From Lineus longissimus (lineage: Eukaryota > Nemertea > Pilidiophora > Heteronemertea > Lineidae): a stretch of 64,000 nucleotides of DNA. The position numbers and the translations under genes are program-made. Shown piece by piece: positions 47,291 through 59,389 of this stretch (the stretch's first letter is position 1; each line of letters starts with the position of its first letter). The notes beneath the pieces are model-generated. The model was not told where the DNA came from. It made no database searches and was given only the letters and a program-made list of their open reading frames with translations. The stretch lies in contig NC_088311.1 in NCBI RefSeq assembly GCF_910592395.1, positions 9,800,501 through 9,864,500 on the forward strand, in the 5' to 3' direction.

Positions 47291-48180
47291 CTGTTTATTT
47301 TTTGCGACAGTTGCTAAATACACTTATATTTGTGGGTGCAGGTATCCTGGTGAAATCTATTCCATTTCATGTTGTTCTCAGAATTACCTGTGCATTTCAT
47401 GTAGTTGACTATACATATAAATGCATTGGTAATCTGGCCGGCATTGGGTGAAACCAAAATTGGTGTCTATTTCATGCTAACTTCACCTGCAGTACATGTA
47501 CAATTTCTGTATAGACACAGTGTGTCGATACACTAATTATCAAGGCTCGCATGATGCACTCTCTCCAATGCAAGTGGGAAAGATTGGTTGGCACAGAGAT
47601 TAAACAGGTCACGAGGCAATCAACGGTTGAGTTCTTGGTCGCGTGTTCCTCATTGTTGATGCTGGTCGCATCTGCTCGAGCAAGCATGCAGAACAAAATC
47701 GATAGTTCAGATGATGATGGCTTCTCGAACCTTGAATCAACACAGGGATATTTAATTACAATGGCACGGCTCCATAAAGCTTATCGCGGCCTAATTGTGC
47801 CCACTCTCTACACATCACTTATCCCCGTATTGATCGGTGCTAAAACAAGTGCGCTCCGAAGACGTGACATTTCGTAGATACCGATTATTTCCTGCGCAGT
47901 GCACTCATTTGCATAACAGGTCTTTAGGTCCTTGGACCGAGCAAAGTAAATATAATTGTCAGCAGCACATTCGAAGTGATGCCAACTTGAGCTTGGAAAA
48001 TCTGCTGTACATGTGTTATATCCAATGTACATGCTCATGTATGCAAAGTTTGCTCAACTGTGCATGGAATGGAATCACTTTCATTTCAACCAACAATTAC
48101 CAGATTCAGACATACATTTGATACAGGATGATGTACGGGCACAACCCGTTTACATGTCATGAAGTGAAATTTACTTGCAC
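47291..48180. other. Unique sequence, low-support open frame
   Basis: The plus-strand frame 47551-47877 (108 codons) contains a hydrophobic stretch ending in alanines, but no domain, splice signal or good start context supports it. An opposite-strand frame overlaps it. Confidence 0.3.
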
Positions 48181-48575
48181 GCTATGGATAATCAGCTTCT
48201 AAGGATGTGGACTCCGCTTTCCTCATTAAAATTTTAAGCGCCCAGGATTCGTCCAGTAAGTCTCTGATGATCAATTGAGCTGGGAAAGTTTCCGGGATAC
48301 CGCAGCCGAGGGGTACCCAAGATGTGGGAGTAATTATTGGATCAAAAGTTCCTTTGAAAGTTATAATCTTCATTTATGATGAAGACGTGGCGCAGGTTGC
48401 CGATGCAATTTTGAGAGGTTTCAAAGTACCCAGGGCGATTAGCATTCGGAATGGCTCGTGCCGACATTGAAAAGAAACCTCGGATAGATCCCTCTAAAAG
48501 CTCAACGACGCAAGGTGCAGCCACACAAAATCTTTTTTGAGGGTCCATTTCACCCATGTTGACTAGAACCAAATG
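48181..48575 (-). other. Overlapping minus-strand frames, possible decayed exon or CNE
   Basis: Two consecutive minus-strand frames (48572-48342 and 48373-48182) overlap and together leave 390 bp with non-random composition: phrases such as DPQKRFCVAAPCVVELLEG and TFDPIITPTSWVPLGCG, with higher GC and CpG than the neighbours. There is no splice pair to join them and no known family. A frameshifted coding relic or conserved non-coding DNA are equally possible. Confidence 0.25.
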
Positions 48576-50265
48576 TAGTTCAAGGTATTTTTTGTGTAAA
48601 ATGGACTAAAGTGAAGGCATGCTTAGGCTGGAACAAGCACAAATCTGACTTGCGTCAAGTTGACGTGAATCGTGTGTCTATTTTCAGTAGAGACATACAT
48701 TTTCGTGCTGGTAGTTTTGGCCTTGTTGGACTGAATTAGATTGTACACTCCCGTGATTAGAGGCCATTCCGGATAAAACACACCTCTGCAAATCTCTATG
48801 GCAACGAGTAATAAGATGAATGCCTAATTCGGGCAGATAGTCTTGCCCCGAAGACAGCAGCGGGGCACCTTTGTCACCACGTGCCCGGCACGCGCACATG
48901 CGGGACGCATTCAAATGCAAATCTTTCATGATTGAGTTCGGTCATTAATTGAGCGAGACATATGCAGTGGCAGATCCTGGTTCGCAGCGGGAGGGATCCA
49001 TCCTCACTCATATTGGGCAAAATTGGATAAATCTATCTGGGGGAAAAGTAGTGCTCAAATGCGTTGTTTTACCTCGAATGAACTTAAAGAACATTTTGAT
49101 TTGATTTTCTGAGTGTTGAAGTTGATTACGAAGTTGTAATCCAAGTCCTGTACACTGCTGCCATCTAGCAGCAAACCTTGCTCAGAAACTGTACCATGCT
49201 CTAATGATACTGACAAAATAAAGCCAACTTTAGGACAGCTTTCGTCACACTGTCAATTTAACAAGATGGACTATGTGAGTAGCTGGCTACCAAGAGAATC
49301 CATCTAAGTGTACAGACACTAGAGTAGCTTGTGATGGACTCTTGTCTCCCCAGCTGAAGTCAGTATCCCTTGGCAGATAAACCCAATTGTTGCCCAACTG
49401 TAGTGGCATACAAAGACTCTCACTAAGGCAGAGGTTCTACTGCCATAAAGGATGTCTCAATAAAATACAACCTACTCAATGAAGAGGGCCTGGCCACCCC
49501 AAATTCAATACAGACTTCTACAGGAGAGAATGGATTCAGTGGTACTCTCATGAAACATGCAATAGAACCTGATGCTTCTGCGTATCAGCTGGATAAATCA
49601 TAGCAATATCCAGAGAAGGATCAGGGCGTGGGGACAGGGGATCTTTGATTTGACCAGAAAATACCCCTTGAGCAGATTTTCTTCAAAATTGACGATGACA
49701 AATTGCACTTGTTTTTCTGGAAAATGAACTCCTTCTCTGGAAATTCTATATATACCTTCATCTATGGAGCTATACTCCACTCTAGGTATGAAGTACCTGG
49801 ATGGGAATTTCAGCATACCAGATAATAATCGATACAAGTAATAGAAGTATCAATATCTAACTGATGAGTGTAAGGATGGTAATTCAATCAAAGTTTTGAG
49901 TCACCTCGAGCAGGGCACTTGCTCTCTTGGTGCGGTGCCAAGAAGACAGGTGACATCAGCGCATGAGACACTTTGTTGAAATGGAAGCCCAGTAGACGAC
50001 ACCCCCAATGCAGAATCAGATGACATCATAAATCAATAATTCCAGGAAAAGCGACTAATTTCAAAGAAATATTTTCAGATTTCATCCTCTGATTCAGAGT
50101 TTGGTTCATTGTTTCAATTATTTGATTATTATCGCTATCATATTATTATCTTTGATGTTCATCAACTTTTTTTCGCCCATTTTGAGCCAAATTTCCACAA
50201 GTTTTTGACACTTCCTACATTGTATCTTTATGAAGAGTCGAATCCATCAGTGTTATCAAAGAGGA
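48576..50265. other. Unique sequence, nothing supported
   Basis: A GC-rich stretch with CpG lies at 48840-48960. A worn GCAGAGGTTCTACTGCC near 49429 may be a terminus of MITE family A, but the rest of the element is not recognisable. Confidence 0.35.
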
Positions 50266-50267
50266 TC

Positions 50268-50400
50268 GATGAGCACTAGGGTTACCAGTGGCATGGTGAT
50301 AAGAGTGCCAGGCTCATAATCAAGGGGTTGTTGGTCAACTCGAGGCAGCATCACAGCTGCATCACACTGAAACACAAGACCCTTCACTTAAAGTGCCCTA
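50268..50400 (+). mobile_element. tRNA-derived SINE-like element
   Basis: GTGGCATGGTGATAAGAGTG contains an A-box-like core, and GTTGGTCAACTCGAGGC about 35 bp later matches a B box. The following tail has ACACAAGACCCTTCACTT, similar in type to the AACAAGACACTT tail at 25250. It may belong to the same broad SINE class. Confidence 0.5.
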
Positions 50401-50405
50401 AAAGA

Positions 50406-50617
50406 GGCAATTTTTGTTGCTGCAACCTGCAATCATTATTGCATGTGACAAAAATATCTTGTTTGCGGTGGTCAGTGCATATCTGTGACAACAATCGGTG
50501 ATCTCCGCAAACTGCCATCAGTATCATAAACCCAGCAATTAATGGTTATATCTGCAGATGAGTCATCTTTTTGTCGCGCATCGCAGTGAAAATTGTCGCA
50601 GGTCACAGCAACAAAGC
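50406..50617. mobile_element. MITE family E, copy 2
   Basis: Left GCAATTTTTGTTGCTGCAAC plus CTGCAATC, right TTGTCGCAGGTCACAGCAAC plus AAAG. These are the termini of the copy at 9225-9422. It abuts the SINE-like element on its left. Confidence 0.7.
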
Positions 50618-51002
50618 TTGCTTGTTTCGAGAAAGCTTAACATTCATTTGGTAGAAAAGTAATAGTTTTTCGTTACCCAAGTCAAAATTCATACTGATCA
50701 CCATCATATCATATTCTGTATGTCACTCAGCTCAGCAACCCAGGGCCTAATTACAGATATCAAGTGTCCTTTACACACGTATTCAAGGTCATTGAAATCT
50801 AATAGGAAGCCATTCAAGTATGCTGCTCAACTATTGATCAAATTTCACGTGTCATATGAACTTTTATATTCCAAAATTAAATGAAAAGCTCTCATGTTAG
50901 CAATGGATTGATTAAAATCTGTCTAAGGCCTGACTTACATACCCACCTCTATCCCTGCCAACTTTGGGAGCACTGACCCATGGCCATGAGAGCACTTACC
51001 CG

Positions 51003-51045
51003 GTACACTTACCCCGTACACTTACCCCGTACACTTACCCGTGCT
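51003..51045. repeat. 13-bp tandem repeat, three units
   Basis: GTACACTTACCCC repeats three times in a row before the sequence leaves register. Confidence 0.85.
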
Positions 51046-51059
51046 CCCCAAGCGGGCAC

Positions 51060-51200
51060 TAGACACTTAACTTAGACCTTGAACAAGACACTTAACAGTG
51101 TCGAGTTCAGGGACACAGAGGTTAAACTGTGATGGTCCTTCTGAGAGTGGAACTGACAATCTCGTGGTCAGGAGGAAAGGCGCTGTGAACAAACTGGACG
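51060..51200 (-). repeat. SINE-like fragment, reverse orientation
   Basis: The minus strand has TTCCACTCTCAGAAGGACCA, close to TTCCACTCTCGGTTGGACCA of the element at 25165. The word GAACAAGACACTTAAC lies to its left on the plus strand, where the tail would be expected in the other orientation, so the copy is rearranged or chimeric. Confidence 0.35.
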
Positions 51201-51266
51201 CTGTGCAAAGGTTTTACTGGACACATGAATGGATCAGATGAGTATATGGGATGGACTTGAATCATT

Positions 51267-51420
51267 TTTAAAGGGCGACTCCATTCATTCAAAACTCTTA
51301 AAATTGAACTTGAATTTGATCATCCCTAAAGGAACTAACTAATAGAATATTTCAGTCAAGGTCTCATAATAAAGTGTCAACTTTCAACTTCGAAGTGAGA
51401 TGGACAAAAAAATAGGAAAA
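51267..51420. repeat. Dispersed repeat D2, copy 2
   Basis: TTAAAGGGCGACTCCATTCA and the following TTAAAATTGAACTTGAATTTG correspond to 16237-16400. Confidence 0.45.
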
Positions 51421-52020
51421 CCTGGAGAAGATACTGAAATATTGAATTTAATGAAGGCTGTTTTAGGCCAAAATTTGGCTGAAATCTGTGCCCACTCGTT
51501 TGTCTATTTTGGCTTTCATCTAAAACTCAAAGTGTCAATTTGACCATGTTACTTTTAATATCGTCTATTTGGCGTATGAACGACCACTTGTTTGGCCATT
51601 GACATCTATATCTGACTGATATTACGCTTGATGACCACTTTGGGATCGGTACCACTACCAATATAATATCAATCATTGATGAAGAGAAGGAGTGTGTCTC
51701 GCCTCTCCTGGGAGGCTAGACCAAGTCAGGGGTCCTTTTGACCGTTCGCAGGTGGCATGCTCAAAATTGCCCGATTCCTAAATTACTTCTTGATGAAAAA
51801 TATGACAGATAAGTATATTTCACAGATCAGGATGCTGACTGAGATGTTCATTTTCTGTTCGATGAAGAGCAGCAATTAACCGGAAAGTGCCAAGAAAGTC
51901 TGTGGTTTCAACTAGAGGTGCTTACTATGACCACCCTGTTCATTAGTCCCCAGGTGCTCCTTGAATCTAGCTTCAAGTTCTAGAACTGAAGATGGAAGAA
52001 AAAGATGGTATATTGAAGAG

Positions 52021-52238
52021 GTAGGCCATTCGTAATTATTGGTGGTCGAGGAAACTTGAAATGCAGTTATACACAATATCGTAGTGCAGTTATTATGGAT
52101 ACGATTTTGCTGAAATTCGGTATTAAAAATATTAGTGTATCTGTTTGAAATTTACATTCAGCAGGTATTTACACAATTTGAAATTCTCAAATTCAATTGC
52201 AAATTTCAAATATTCAACGAACGGCTTAGGCCTTTAAG
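52021..52238 (-). mobile_element. MITE family D, copy 2
   Basis: This is the reverse complement of the copy at 56086-56321. Shared landmarks are TTAAAGGCCTA at one end, AATTGAATTTGA, TTTCAAATTGTGT, a central TAATACCGAATTTCAGC-type segment, and ACCACCAATAATTAC at the other end. Confidence 0.7.
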
Positions 52239-53400
52239 CTTGTTTTATCAGATTTATCAGATCAAGAATTTCAGAGCAGACACACCTTGACGTCCCCAGG
52301 CATTAATTCTAATTGGTTGATTCTGGCCAATAATGCAGCGCTGAGAAAGCTGATAATCTGATACGGCGAGACACACAGACATTGGGAAAATACGCCAAAT
52401 TTTGTGTGGTATTCAGCTGTGTTTTTGCCAGGGCAGCTGTGTAGTTGCTTGCTTTGAAATTTTAGCAACTGTTTCATATGCAAAACGCTAAACTAACAAT
52501 AGCAGGTGAATTTGGGTTAATTTTATTAGTTTTGATATCTGCCCGCATGTGATAAGTTCATGGACTATGTTGTTATTGAGGTGATATACCACCATTAATG
52601 CTAATGCACACAACATCCTGACAATACAAATGTATCAGGCAATTTCACTTGATACATACTCACTCCGGGTGTAGGTATGATGCACACAGTCTCAGGGTGT
52701 GAGCTTTTGGTATGTTTTCTGCCTGGAGTGGTCTGGGCTATTCAGAACTAGGAAGTTAAATTGGTCATTACCACCTAGGTACTGAGTAAAATGGGTCAAA
52801 ATGTGAGAATTTCACAAAATTCACAAAATTTCTGCAATTTTCAATACGAAATTGGTCAAATGATTTAAGAGGACATGCACCCCAGCCACTTTGAACATCA
52901 ATTAACTATGAAGACTTATTTCATCTCTTGTTATCAAGGACCCTTATAATCAAGGATGTCATGCCAATAGGCCCTATATCAAGCTGTTGAGGTCGACTTT
53001 TGCATTTAATGACGTGCATTAGGAGTTAATTGCTCTTTTGACAGCTACTGATGTGCCTGTTGACAGTCCTATCTGAAGGCTGGTTCCAGAGTAGTCGGTG
53101 AAGTCGATGAAGTCACTCCCACGTCGTCTGTCTTTGCCTTTACTTTCATGGTTGAAAATAAAAGACAAATATCAACCAATTGAGATTGGTGAAATGTATC
53201 TTTTAAAGGAGTGCATATCTTCTAAAGTGTGCAACTAATAGCTGCCCTCTGTGGCAGAATTCTAGGGCACATTTTCTAGAACATCCTATTGCTGCCGTCC
53301 ATGGTAGAAAACTTAAAAGTGCACATTTTCTGGTGCATCCAATGGCTTCTTTCCATTCTGGAACTTATACTTATACTCTTGTAACTTAGTCAACTTTTAA
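52239..53400. other. Unique sequence, nothing supported
   Basis: No exon or defined repeat. ACATTTTCTAG/GTGCATCC words repeat loosely near 53270-53340. Confidence 0.35.
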
Positions 53401-54000
53401 AAGGGTTAAAATCTGGATGAACCTGTGCCGAACATTATCGGAAATAAGTGGCAGTGTTTCCTCAGCGTGAACAGCATTCTCCTTCCTCAAGGCAAGAATG
53501 CACCGTCACCGACTCCGCTCACACCAGAGACGGGCAGAGACAGATGGTTGGGCCCCGAGGCCAAAGGCTGCCCACTCTTGGGAAACATGAAACTACAGAT
53601 TACTTCCAAAAGTCTGAGGTATGGTACCCCTGTGATGAAAGTCCATTTCATCTTGCATTTCAGAATTTCATGCACATTTCATTGACAGTAATGTACATCT
53701 GATGTGCATTGTACATGTCAGGTTAGGTTGCAATGGACCTTTAAGACGCTGGCTGGTGGGAAACTCGAAACTCTTGAAGGTGACAGATCCCCGCTGATGT
53801 GGAGTGCAGGACTCGTGGCGAACTGTTTCATCCCGAGGAAAAATAATAGGATTTCGAAGGGTGACACCTCGAGACGGCAGGCGGACTCCGTGAACAAATT
53901 AACGGACTTTTATCAACGTTGTACGACTTCCCGTATCTTATGGGCAGGAAGTACAGCACCTGCTCACGCTGAATACAAATGGAATGAAATCTTTTGAAAT
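53401..54000. other. GC-richer unique block with overlapping short frames
   Basis: Plus-strand frames 53425-53685 and 53704-53997 and a minus-strand frame overlap here. CpG is higher than the neighbours (CACCGTCACCGACTCCGCTC). No domain or splice pair supports a gene. It could be regulatory DNA. Confidence 0.25.
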
Positions 54001-54994
54001 TTATTGAAAGTGATCAAATGTGATTGTTGGAAAATGTGTTGCCGCTCGATGGGCTTCCAGTTGTTGTTCATCAATTCGAAATTTAAAAATCAGAATTTAC
54101 GATTTTTTTTCCTCATCTATATTTGCATAAACTAATTAAAATACACAAATGGATGAGACTTAGAAATTCAAATAGACTTCGAAATATTTGTGAAAAAACA
54201 CTTTGTGGGGTCGGTCAGTGTGGGGTCAGTCAATTTTAAAGGCCAGCACCATGTAACAGGTTTCTTCTTTATTTCGTTGAGTCCCTCATGAGATGTCAAA
54301 CGGTGCCATATCAGAGTCTGAATGCCACATCAGTACACCTCCTTCTGAAATACTAATTAAAGTTGCATTAGAAGTCTTACCCTTCAAATGTTTTCACTAA
54401 TGTGCCCCACTGGTACTTCTGGTGATAAAGAATGCCAATAATTAAAGTATGAGCGCGCATGACGAAAGGTGTATGTCAATATATGTAGAATTATTATCAC
54501 CGAGCCGTTATTTGTGCGGAACTTGCCACTCTTGGAATGATTTTTGTTTGTTTTCCTCTTGAACCAGTCAAAAACACCCTGATGTTATTACTAGTGCGTT
54601 CCTGGGCAAGTGTTTCGTACACCATATGTCTCACAAACTGCCCTCTTGATACATCCCACCCTAAAAATGACTAGTTCACTTCTACATTTTTCTGTACAAG
54701 GATATACATTGTACAATACTACGTTGAAGTATTAAGTTTAGTTTCGATCATTTTTATTTGTCAAAGTTTTTATTCAAACACTTATAATATAATCGACATT
54801 TGAAAAAGAAACAAATATTATGTATGTGTACAGATATATTTATTGACACAAGCTCCTTATTGGACAGTAAAATACAGGATCCGTCCGCCCTATAATAAAT
54901 TGAAAAAATGCCAACTTTTTAGTTTGTTTTGATAAATTAGAGGTATTGTTAATGGTGCGAGGGACATGTGTGCAAGGCATTATGGGGCCTATCC

Positions 54995-55265
54995 ATTATT
55001 AATTAGCGTACTTATCTTCATCCCTCTTCGCGTTGCAGTCTGTTTATTTTTCCCATAAGTCTCCCCGGTGCGCATTCAACTCAGGCGCGTGCTGCATTTT
55101 AATGAGCGATCGCAGGCAAGCAGTCAGGCCGTGAATTAAGCTATTATTTATCAAATTGTCAAAGACATAATGCTAGCTCGTTATCGCCAGAGCCATCGGG
55201 GACATGGCCTATCAGAGTGGGCTTCACGTACTGAAACCTTAGTAGTTCCTAGGCGCCCGTTATCT
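54995..55265. promoter_or_regulatory. Possible conserved regulatory block 2
   Basis: Unique, complex sequence with homeodomain-type sites (CATTATTAATTAGCG, TTTTAATGAGC, GTGAATTAAGC), a GCGATCGCAGG word and a TTTATTTTTCCCATAA tract, without open frames or repeats. Confidence 0.25.
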
Positions 55266-56085
55266 CCGGCTCAGCAGAGCCCGCCCAAAATTCATGAAGA
55301 CATGGTTTATGAATTTCTATTGTATTCCCGCAAACTCTATAAAATCTAATCACATTGGCTTTGGGGCAAACAGGAAATTGAAAAACTTTTATGACAATGG
55401 TTACCGTGGTTACAGAAATAATGCAAATGATGCTGGTCCTAATGAATGTATCTCGATATTGACTTAACGAGTGATATCCCGTATTTCTGGCTGTCCACAA
55501 GACTATTGGATTACGCACCTTTGATCTGACTAATCACGAATCGAAAAAGACGCATTGTCGGCAGAAAAATAATATTCCTTGTGACATGTGTTTACAAATG
55601 ATCAGACGATGTTTATTAATCATAAGTTGCATGTACACGATAACTTTCCAACTTCACTCAAGATATCGACATCATTGAAATCAGTTGTGTTTTATTGTCT
55701 TCAGACTTTATCGGAAAATGATAAAATGGCATAGTTGATATATGAGGATTATCTGCTATGTTTTAATTTGGACGTCAGTACCATATCAAAATGTATTTAT
55801 CATCAAAATAACGAATGAATGAGATGACCTTCAAATGAGTGTTGCAACTTCAACGCAGCAATATTGTGATTAACTTCAATACGGTAAAAGTTCCTGGACT
55901 CGAGGTTGTCTGTGTTTTAAGTTTTGAGATGTGAATTATGATAATGTGAGTGCACACAGGCAACTAAGAGAAACTTGTTGTTTTTGTACTATTTTGACGG
56001 GATCAATCAGCACTGAGAAGTCTTCAATTGCTGAAATGGTTGCCCTATAGTTTTAAGTTGACTGTCTGTCCCAAAAATATTAAGT

Positions 56086-56321
56086 TAAAGGCCTACGCTG
56101 TTTGTTGAAAATTTGGAATTTGTAATTGAATTTGAATAGTTCAAATTGTGTCAAAATACACACTGGATATAAATTTCGACCAGGTGTGTAGAAAGAATCA
56201 CAGATATTAGGCCTATAAGAACTGAGTTTCAGGAATTCGTATGCATAATAATTGCACTATGCCTGTATATATAAGGTTCTGCATTTCTTTTTTTCTGGAC
56301 CACCAGTAATTACCCCTTTAA
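56086..56321 (+). mobile_element. MITE family D, copy 1
   Basis: Begins TTAAAGGCCTACGCTG and ends CACCAGTAATTACCCCTTTAA, so a TTAAAGG/CCTTTAA terminal inversion is visible and TTAA marks each end. Three copies in the window (with 22300-22479 and 52021-52238). No coding capacity. Confidence 0.7.
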
Positions 56322-56685
56322 GCCAGATTGCTGTGAACTATCTCATCTAAGGCCACCAACATAAGTGCTCTTGACTTGTATGCTTTGCAAACCGGAATGT
56401 GGTCCTGATTGTTAAGGACTACCAGATAAGCTGCCAAGCTCGTTACATCATGTTACATGATGACAGAGGATAGTGTCATCTTCAATAGTCCATCCTTTAT
56501 TTACTCGGCTCTCTCAGGCATCGATTTTGTCCTTGTGTTGCTAACTTATCTCCTCAGCCCGGCTCATCATGGACCTCTCCACAGTTCTCTTGTTGTTCAG
56601 TATCAAAGAACCTCTGCTGTCCATATGTTCATATTTTATTAAGTTGTGGAAATACATGTACATCAAAGTACCTCATGGATGCTGA

Positions 56686-57195
56686 AATGGGGGGCAAGAG
56701 CCCAATTTGTCATATCCTCAGAACTTCAGCCAAAGCTGTTGAAATATTTACTGGCCTGGGTGCAAATTCTATTTGTCACATCCTCAGAACTTAAGCCTGA
56801 GCTGTTGAAATATGTACTGACCTGGGTGCAAATTCTATTTGTCACATCTTCAGAACTTAAGCCTAAGCTGTTGAAATATGTACTGACCTAGGTGCAAATT
56901 CTATTTGTCACATCTTCAGAACTTAAGCCTGAGCTGTTGAAATATGTACTGACCTGGGTGCAAATTCTATTTGTCACATCTTCAGAACTTAAGCCCGAGC
57001 TGTTGAAATATGTACTGACCTGGGTGCAAATTCTATTTGTCACATCTTCAGAACTTAAGCCTAAGGTGTTGAAATATGTACTGACCTGGGTGCAAATTCT
57101 ATTTGTCACATCCTCAGAACTTAAGCCTAAGCTGTTGAAATATGTACTGACCTGGGTGCAAATGCTATTTGTTACATCCTGAGAACTTTAGCCTA
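56686..57195 (+). repeat. 66-bp minisatellite, seven to eight units
   Basis: Units start CTGACCTGGGTGCAAATTCT at 56751, 56817, 56883, 56949 and so on, exactly every 66 bp. Divergence is low (E/K-type GAG/AAG and C/T changes). The plus-strand frame from 56646 to 57182 stays open except for one TAG where TGG became TAG near 56889, giving a 22-residue repeat with TSSELKPELLKYVLTWV. The minus strand is also open in part. Confidence 0.93.
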
Positions 57196-57204
57196 AGCTT
57201 TTAA

Positions 57205-57690
57205 AAGGGGGGGGGGTCATTCCTACTGAGCTGTTGGAGGGGCAGGGGGGGGTCACTTGTTTACTGACTTTGGCGCAAATGTTATATTTCTTTGTTACAT
57301 TTACAGAACAAAGGCTGTTAAATGGGTGTTACTCACATACTGGGTGCAATTGAATGCTACATGGTGAGGGATGTTACTTTTGGACAGAACTGTACTGAAT
57401 GAGACTGTAATCCATTTGGCCATAGCTCGGTGAGTGTGGCAACTGTTGTTGATCAGTATCGCCATGATCAAATGGGAGGTAATGTAATTAGGTAGTGAGT
57501 GTGGATTAATTAATAAGTAATTATCAAATATCATGCTGTGCTTGCAGAACTTTCTAATTCTCATGTCATCTTTGTACCAAAGTTTCCGTAGATAACCGGA
57601 GGCCTTACAGTTTCTTACCAATCCTACGAAGTGCAACACAAAAAAACTTTCCAACTTTAAACTTTGTTTTCCACTTTTGATGCCTTATTG
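57205..57690. other. Unique sequence with G runs
   Basis: A G9 run near 57207 and a G6 run near 57246 follow the array. The minus-strand frame 57301-57654 has no recognised domain. Confidence 0.35.
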
Positions 57691-58030
57691 TCTCAGCCAA
57701 TCAATTCACCCGTACATCTGCGCAGTCCACAATGACTCATCGGCGCTAATTCCTAGCTCTAATCCTCGTCTTTTTCACCGAGAACCAATTAGTCCGTAGT
57801 CCGTGCGAGCCGCGTCTCGGTCCTATCGGCAAGACGGACCTGTCACGCTGTGTAATCGTAGAGAAAATTACATGACACGATTCCAGGTGCTTGCCTAGGA
57901 TTTCCTGCTATTTAGGCTTATTAGCCTCGCGATCTGGGCGCTTTTGATCTTGTTCATCAATTACTTCATTTATTTGTATATTAATCTGCCACGGGCATAC
58001 CAACTTACCATCACTGAATTGCACCACTGA
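57691..58030. promoter_or_regulatory. Possible conserved regulatory block 3
   Basis: Unique, CpG-containing sequence with AGCCAATCAATT, ACCAATTAGTCCG, GGCGCTAATTCC, TGTATATTAATCTG and ATCAATTACTTCATT words, no repeats and no open frame. The density of ATTA cores and the evenly complex composition resemble animal developmental enhancers; function is inferred only. Confidence 0.28.
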
Positions 58031-58406
58031 ATAGGAAGTCTGCCTGTCTGATGTTAATAGTATTCTTTACTGGTAATTTAATTCTGCAGATGTTCGAGTA
58101 ATTTTCGTACAGTACGATTAAAAATTGATATGTGATTGTGCTGCTTTAGAAATCAGAGAAGCGTTGGTGCTTTGACTATGGTCCTCTTGTCTCAAGCATG
58201 AAATTTGGTTTAATTGCAGTGTAAAGTTCAAATCAAAATACTATTAATTAATAATGTGGGAAGCGAAGGTGACCAAATATTTGCAGTAAGTGGCCAACAG
58301 AGTGCCGTCTCTGGAAGTGTCTGTCCTAGCGGGTACAGGGTCTATATGCAAAGTGACCTCTATATCTTGCTTTTGAATGGTGCACTTCAACTGGTTCTTG
58401 GGATCT

Positions 58407-59293
58407 CATGCCGTGGTCACACTGGGGTTTTAACACGAATTGAATTCGAATTAAAACGTTGATACGTATTGGGGCGTCACACTCAATTCGGTTCATACCG
58501 ATCTCAATCCGCTTTAACCAACACGGTTCTTAAACCGAATTGAATGCGAATCAGCTAATCCGAATCAACGAAACCGTATTGAGATTTCAAGTGTGACGCG
58601 CTTGATACGAATTAAGGTTTTCGATCGCACTGCGCATGCGCCCGGCGCATGGAAAGTGACCTTTGACCGCGGGAACTAGTGCTCCGAACTAGTCAACTGA
58701 TGTATTTAAATGATCTCATTAACTCAAATCGTTTTTCGTTATGCCATAGAATAGGGAAAAATCAACTCCCTTGCACGTGACTTGCATTTCCATTTCCTGG
58801 CAAGGTATTTTGCCGCCGGTTCGTTGGTCAAAGGTACGCTGGTCAGCAACATCGTCGCGGCGGGGTTTTCCCCGGTTTTGGCCTCGTTTTCGAGCCGGGA
58901 TTCTCCGCTAATAGCGACGGTGGTGTTGACTCGCTGAGGACACTCCTCTTTGACCCGAACTTTGGCAATAGGCATGGCCGGGAGATGGAAATGGTCAATC
59001 ACCTTACGCGATTTTAACTTGTTAATAATGACTGTGTGATACTGTGATATTATATACTTATATGTTTTGTACTCGTAAATTTTATTCTCCCATATGGGAG
59101 GTTAATAAATAATAATAATGATAATAATAGATGGCGCGTCGTTAGTATGCATTGAGTGTGGCGCGTTTTAAACCAATTTGAATGGGTATTCGGGCCAGTG
59201 TGACGCGACCGTTCTGAAACTGGATTAATCAATTCGTATTCCGGAGAGCGCTCTACGGAATTCGGTTTCAATTCGCATCCAGTGTGAACACAC
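58407..59293. mobile_element. TIR DNA transposon, about 890 bp, superfamily uncertain
   Basis: GTGGTCACACTGGGG at the left pairs with the complement of CCAGTGTGAACAC at the right, and both termini continue into CGAATTGAA/CGAATT-rich subterminal sequence. Further GTCACACT/AGTGTGACG words repeat internally, as in elements with subterminal binding sites. CpG content is high (GCGCATGCGCCCGGCGC). No clear target duplication was found, so Harbinger or hAT cannot be decided. It carries one GC-rich minus-strand frame. Confidence 0.65.
58739..59002 (-). CDS. Open frame inside the TIR transposon
   Basis: An 87-codon ATG-initiated frame with markedly higher GC than the surroundings. The predicted product has KVRVKEECPQRV near the N-terminus and a basic C-terminal segment (KYLARKWKCKSRARE). 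No domain was recognised. It could be a fragment of a transposon accessory protein, a captured exon, or a chance frame in CpG-rich DNA. Confidence 0.25.
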   Translation of the reverse strand: MIDHFHLPAMPIAKVRVKEECPQRVNTTVAISGESRLENEAKTGENPAATMLLTSVPLTNEPAAKYLARKWKCKSRARELIFPYSMA

Positions 59294-59389
59294 CATCATA
59301 TGACCTGCTTTTGATTCAATAATTTGTATATAAAAATGTATTACTATGACATACTTGTAAGAGGTAACAAGCATTAATATCTTTTTGAC

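Noticed and set aside
47551-47877. 108-codon frame with signal-like hydrophobic stretch
   Set aside because: Poor start context, no cleavage-site context beyond alanines, an overlapping opposite frame and no splice support.
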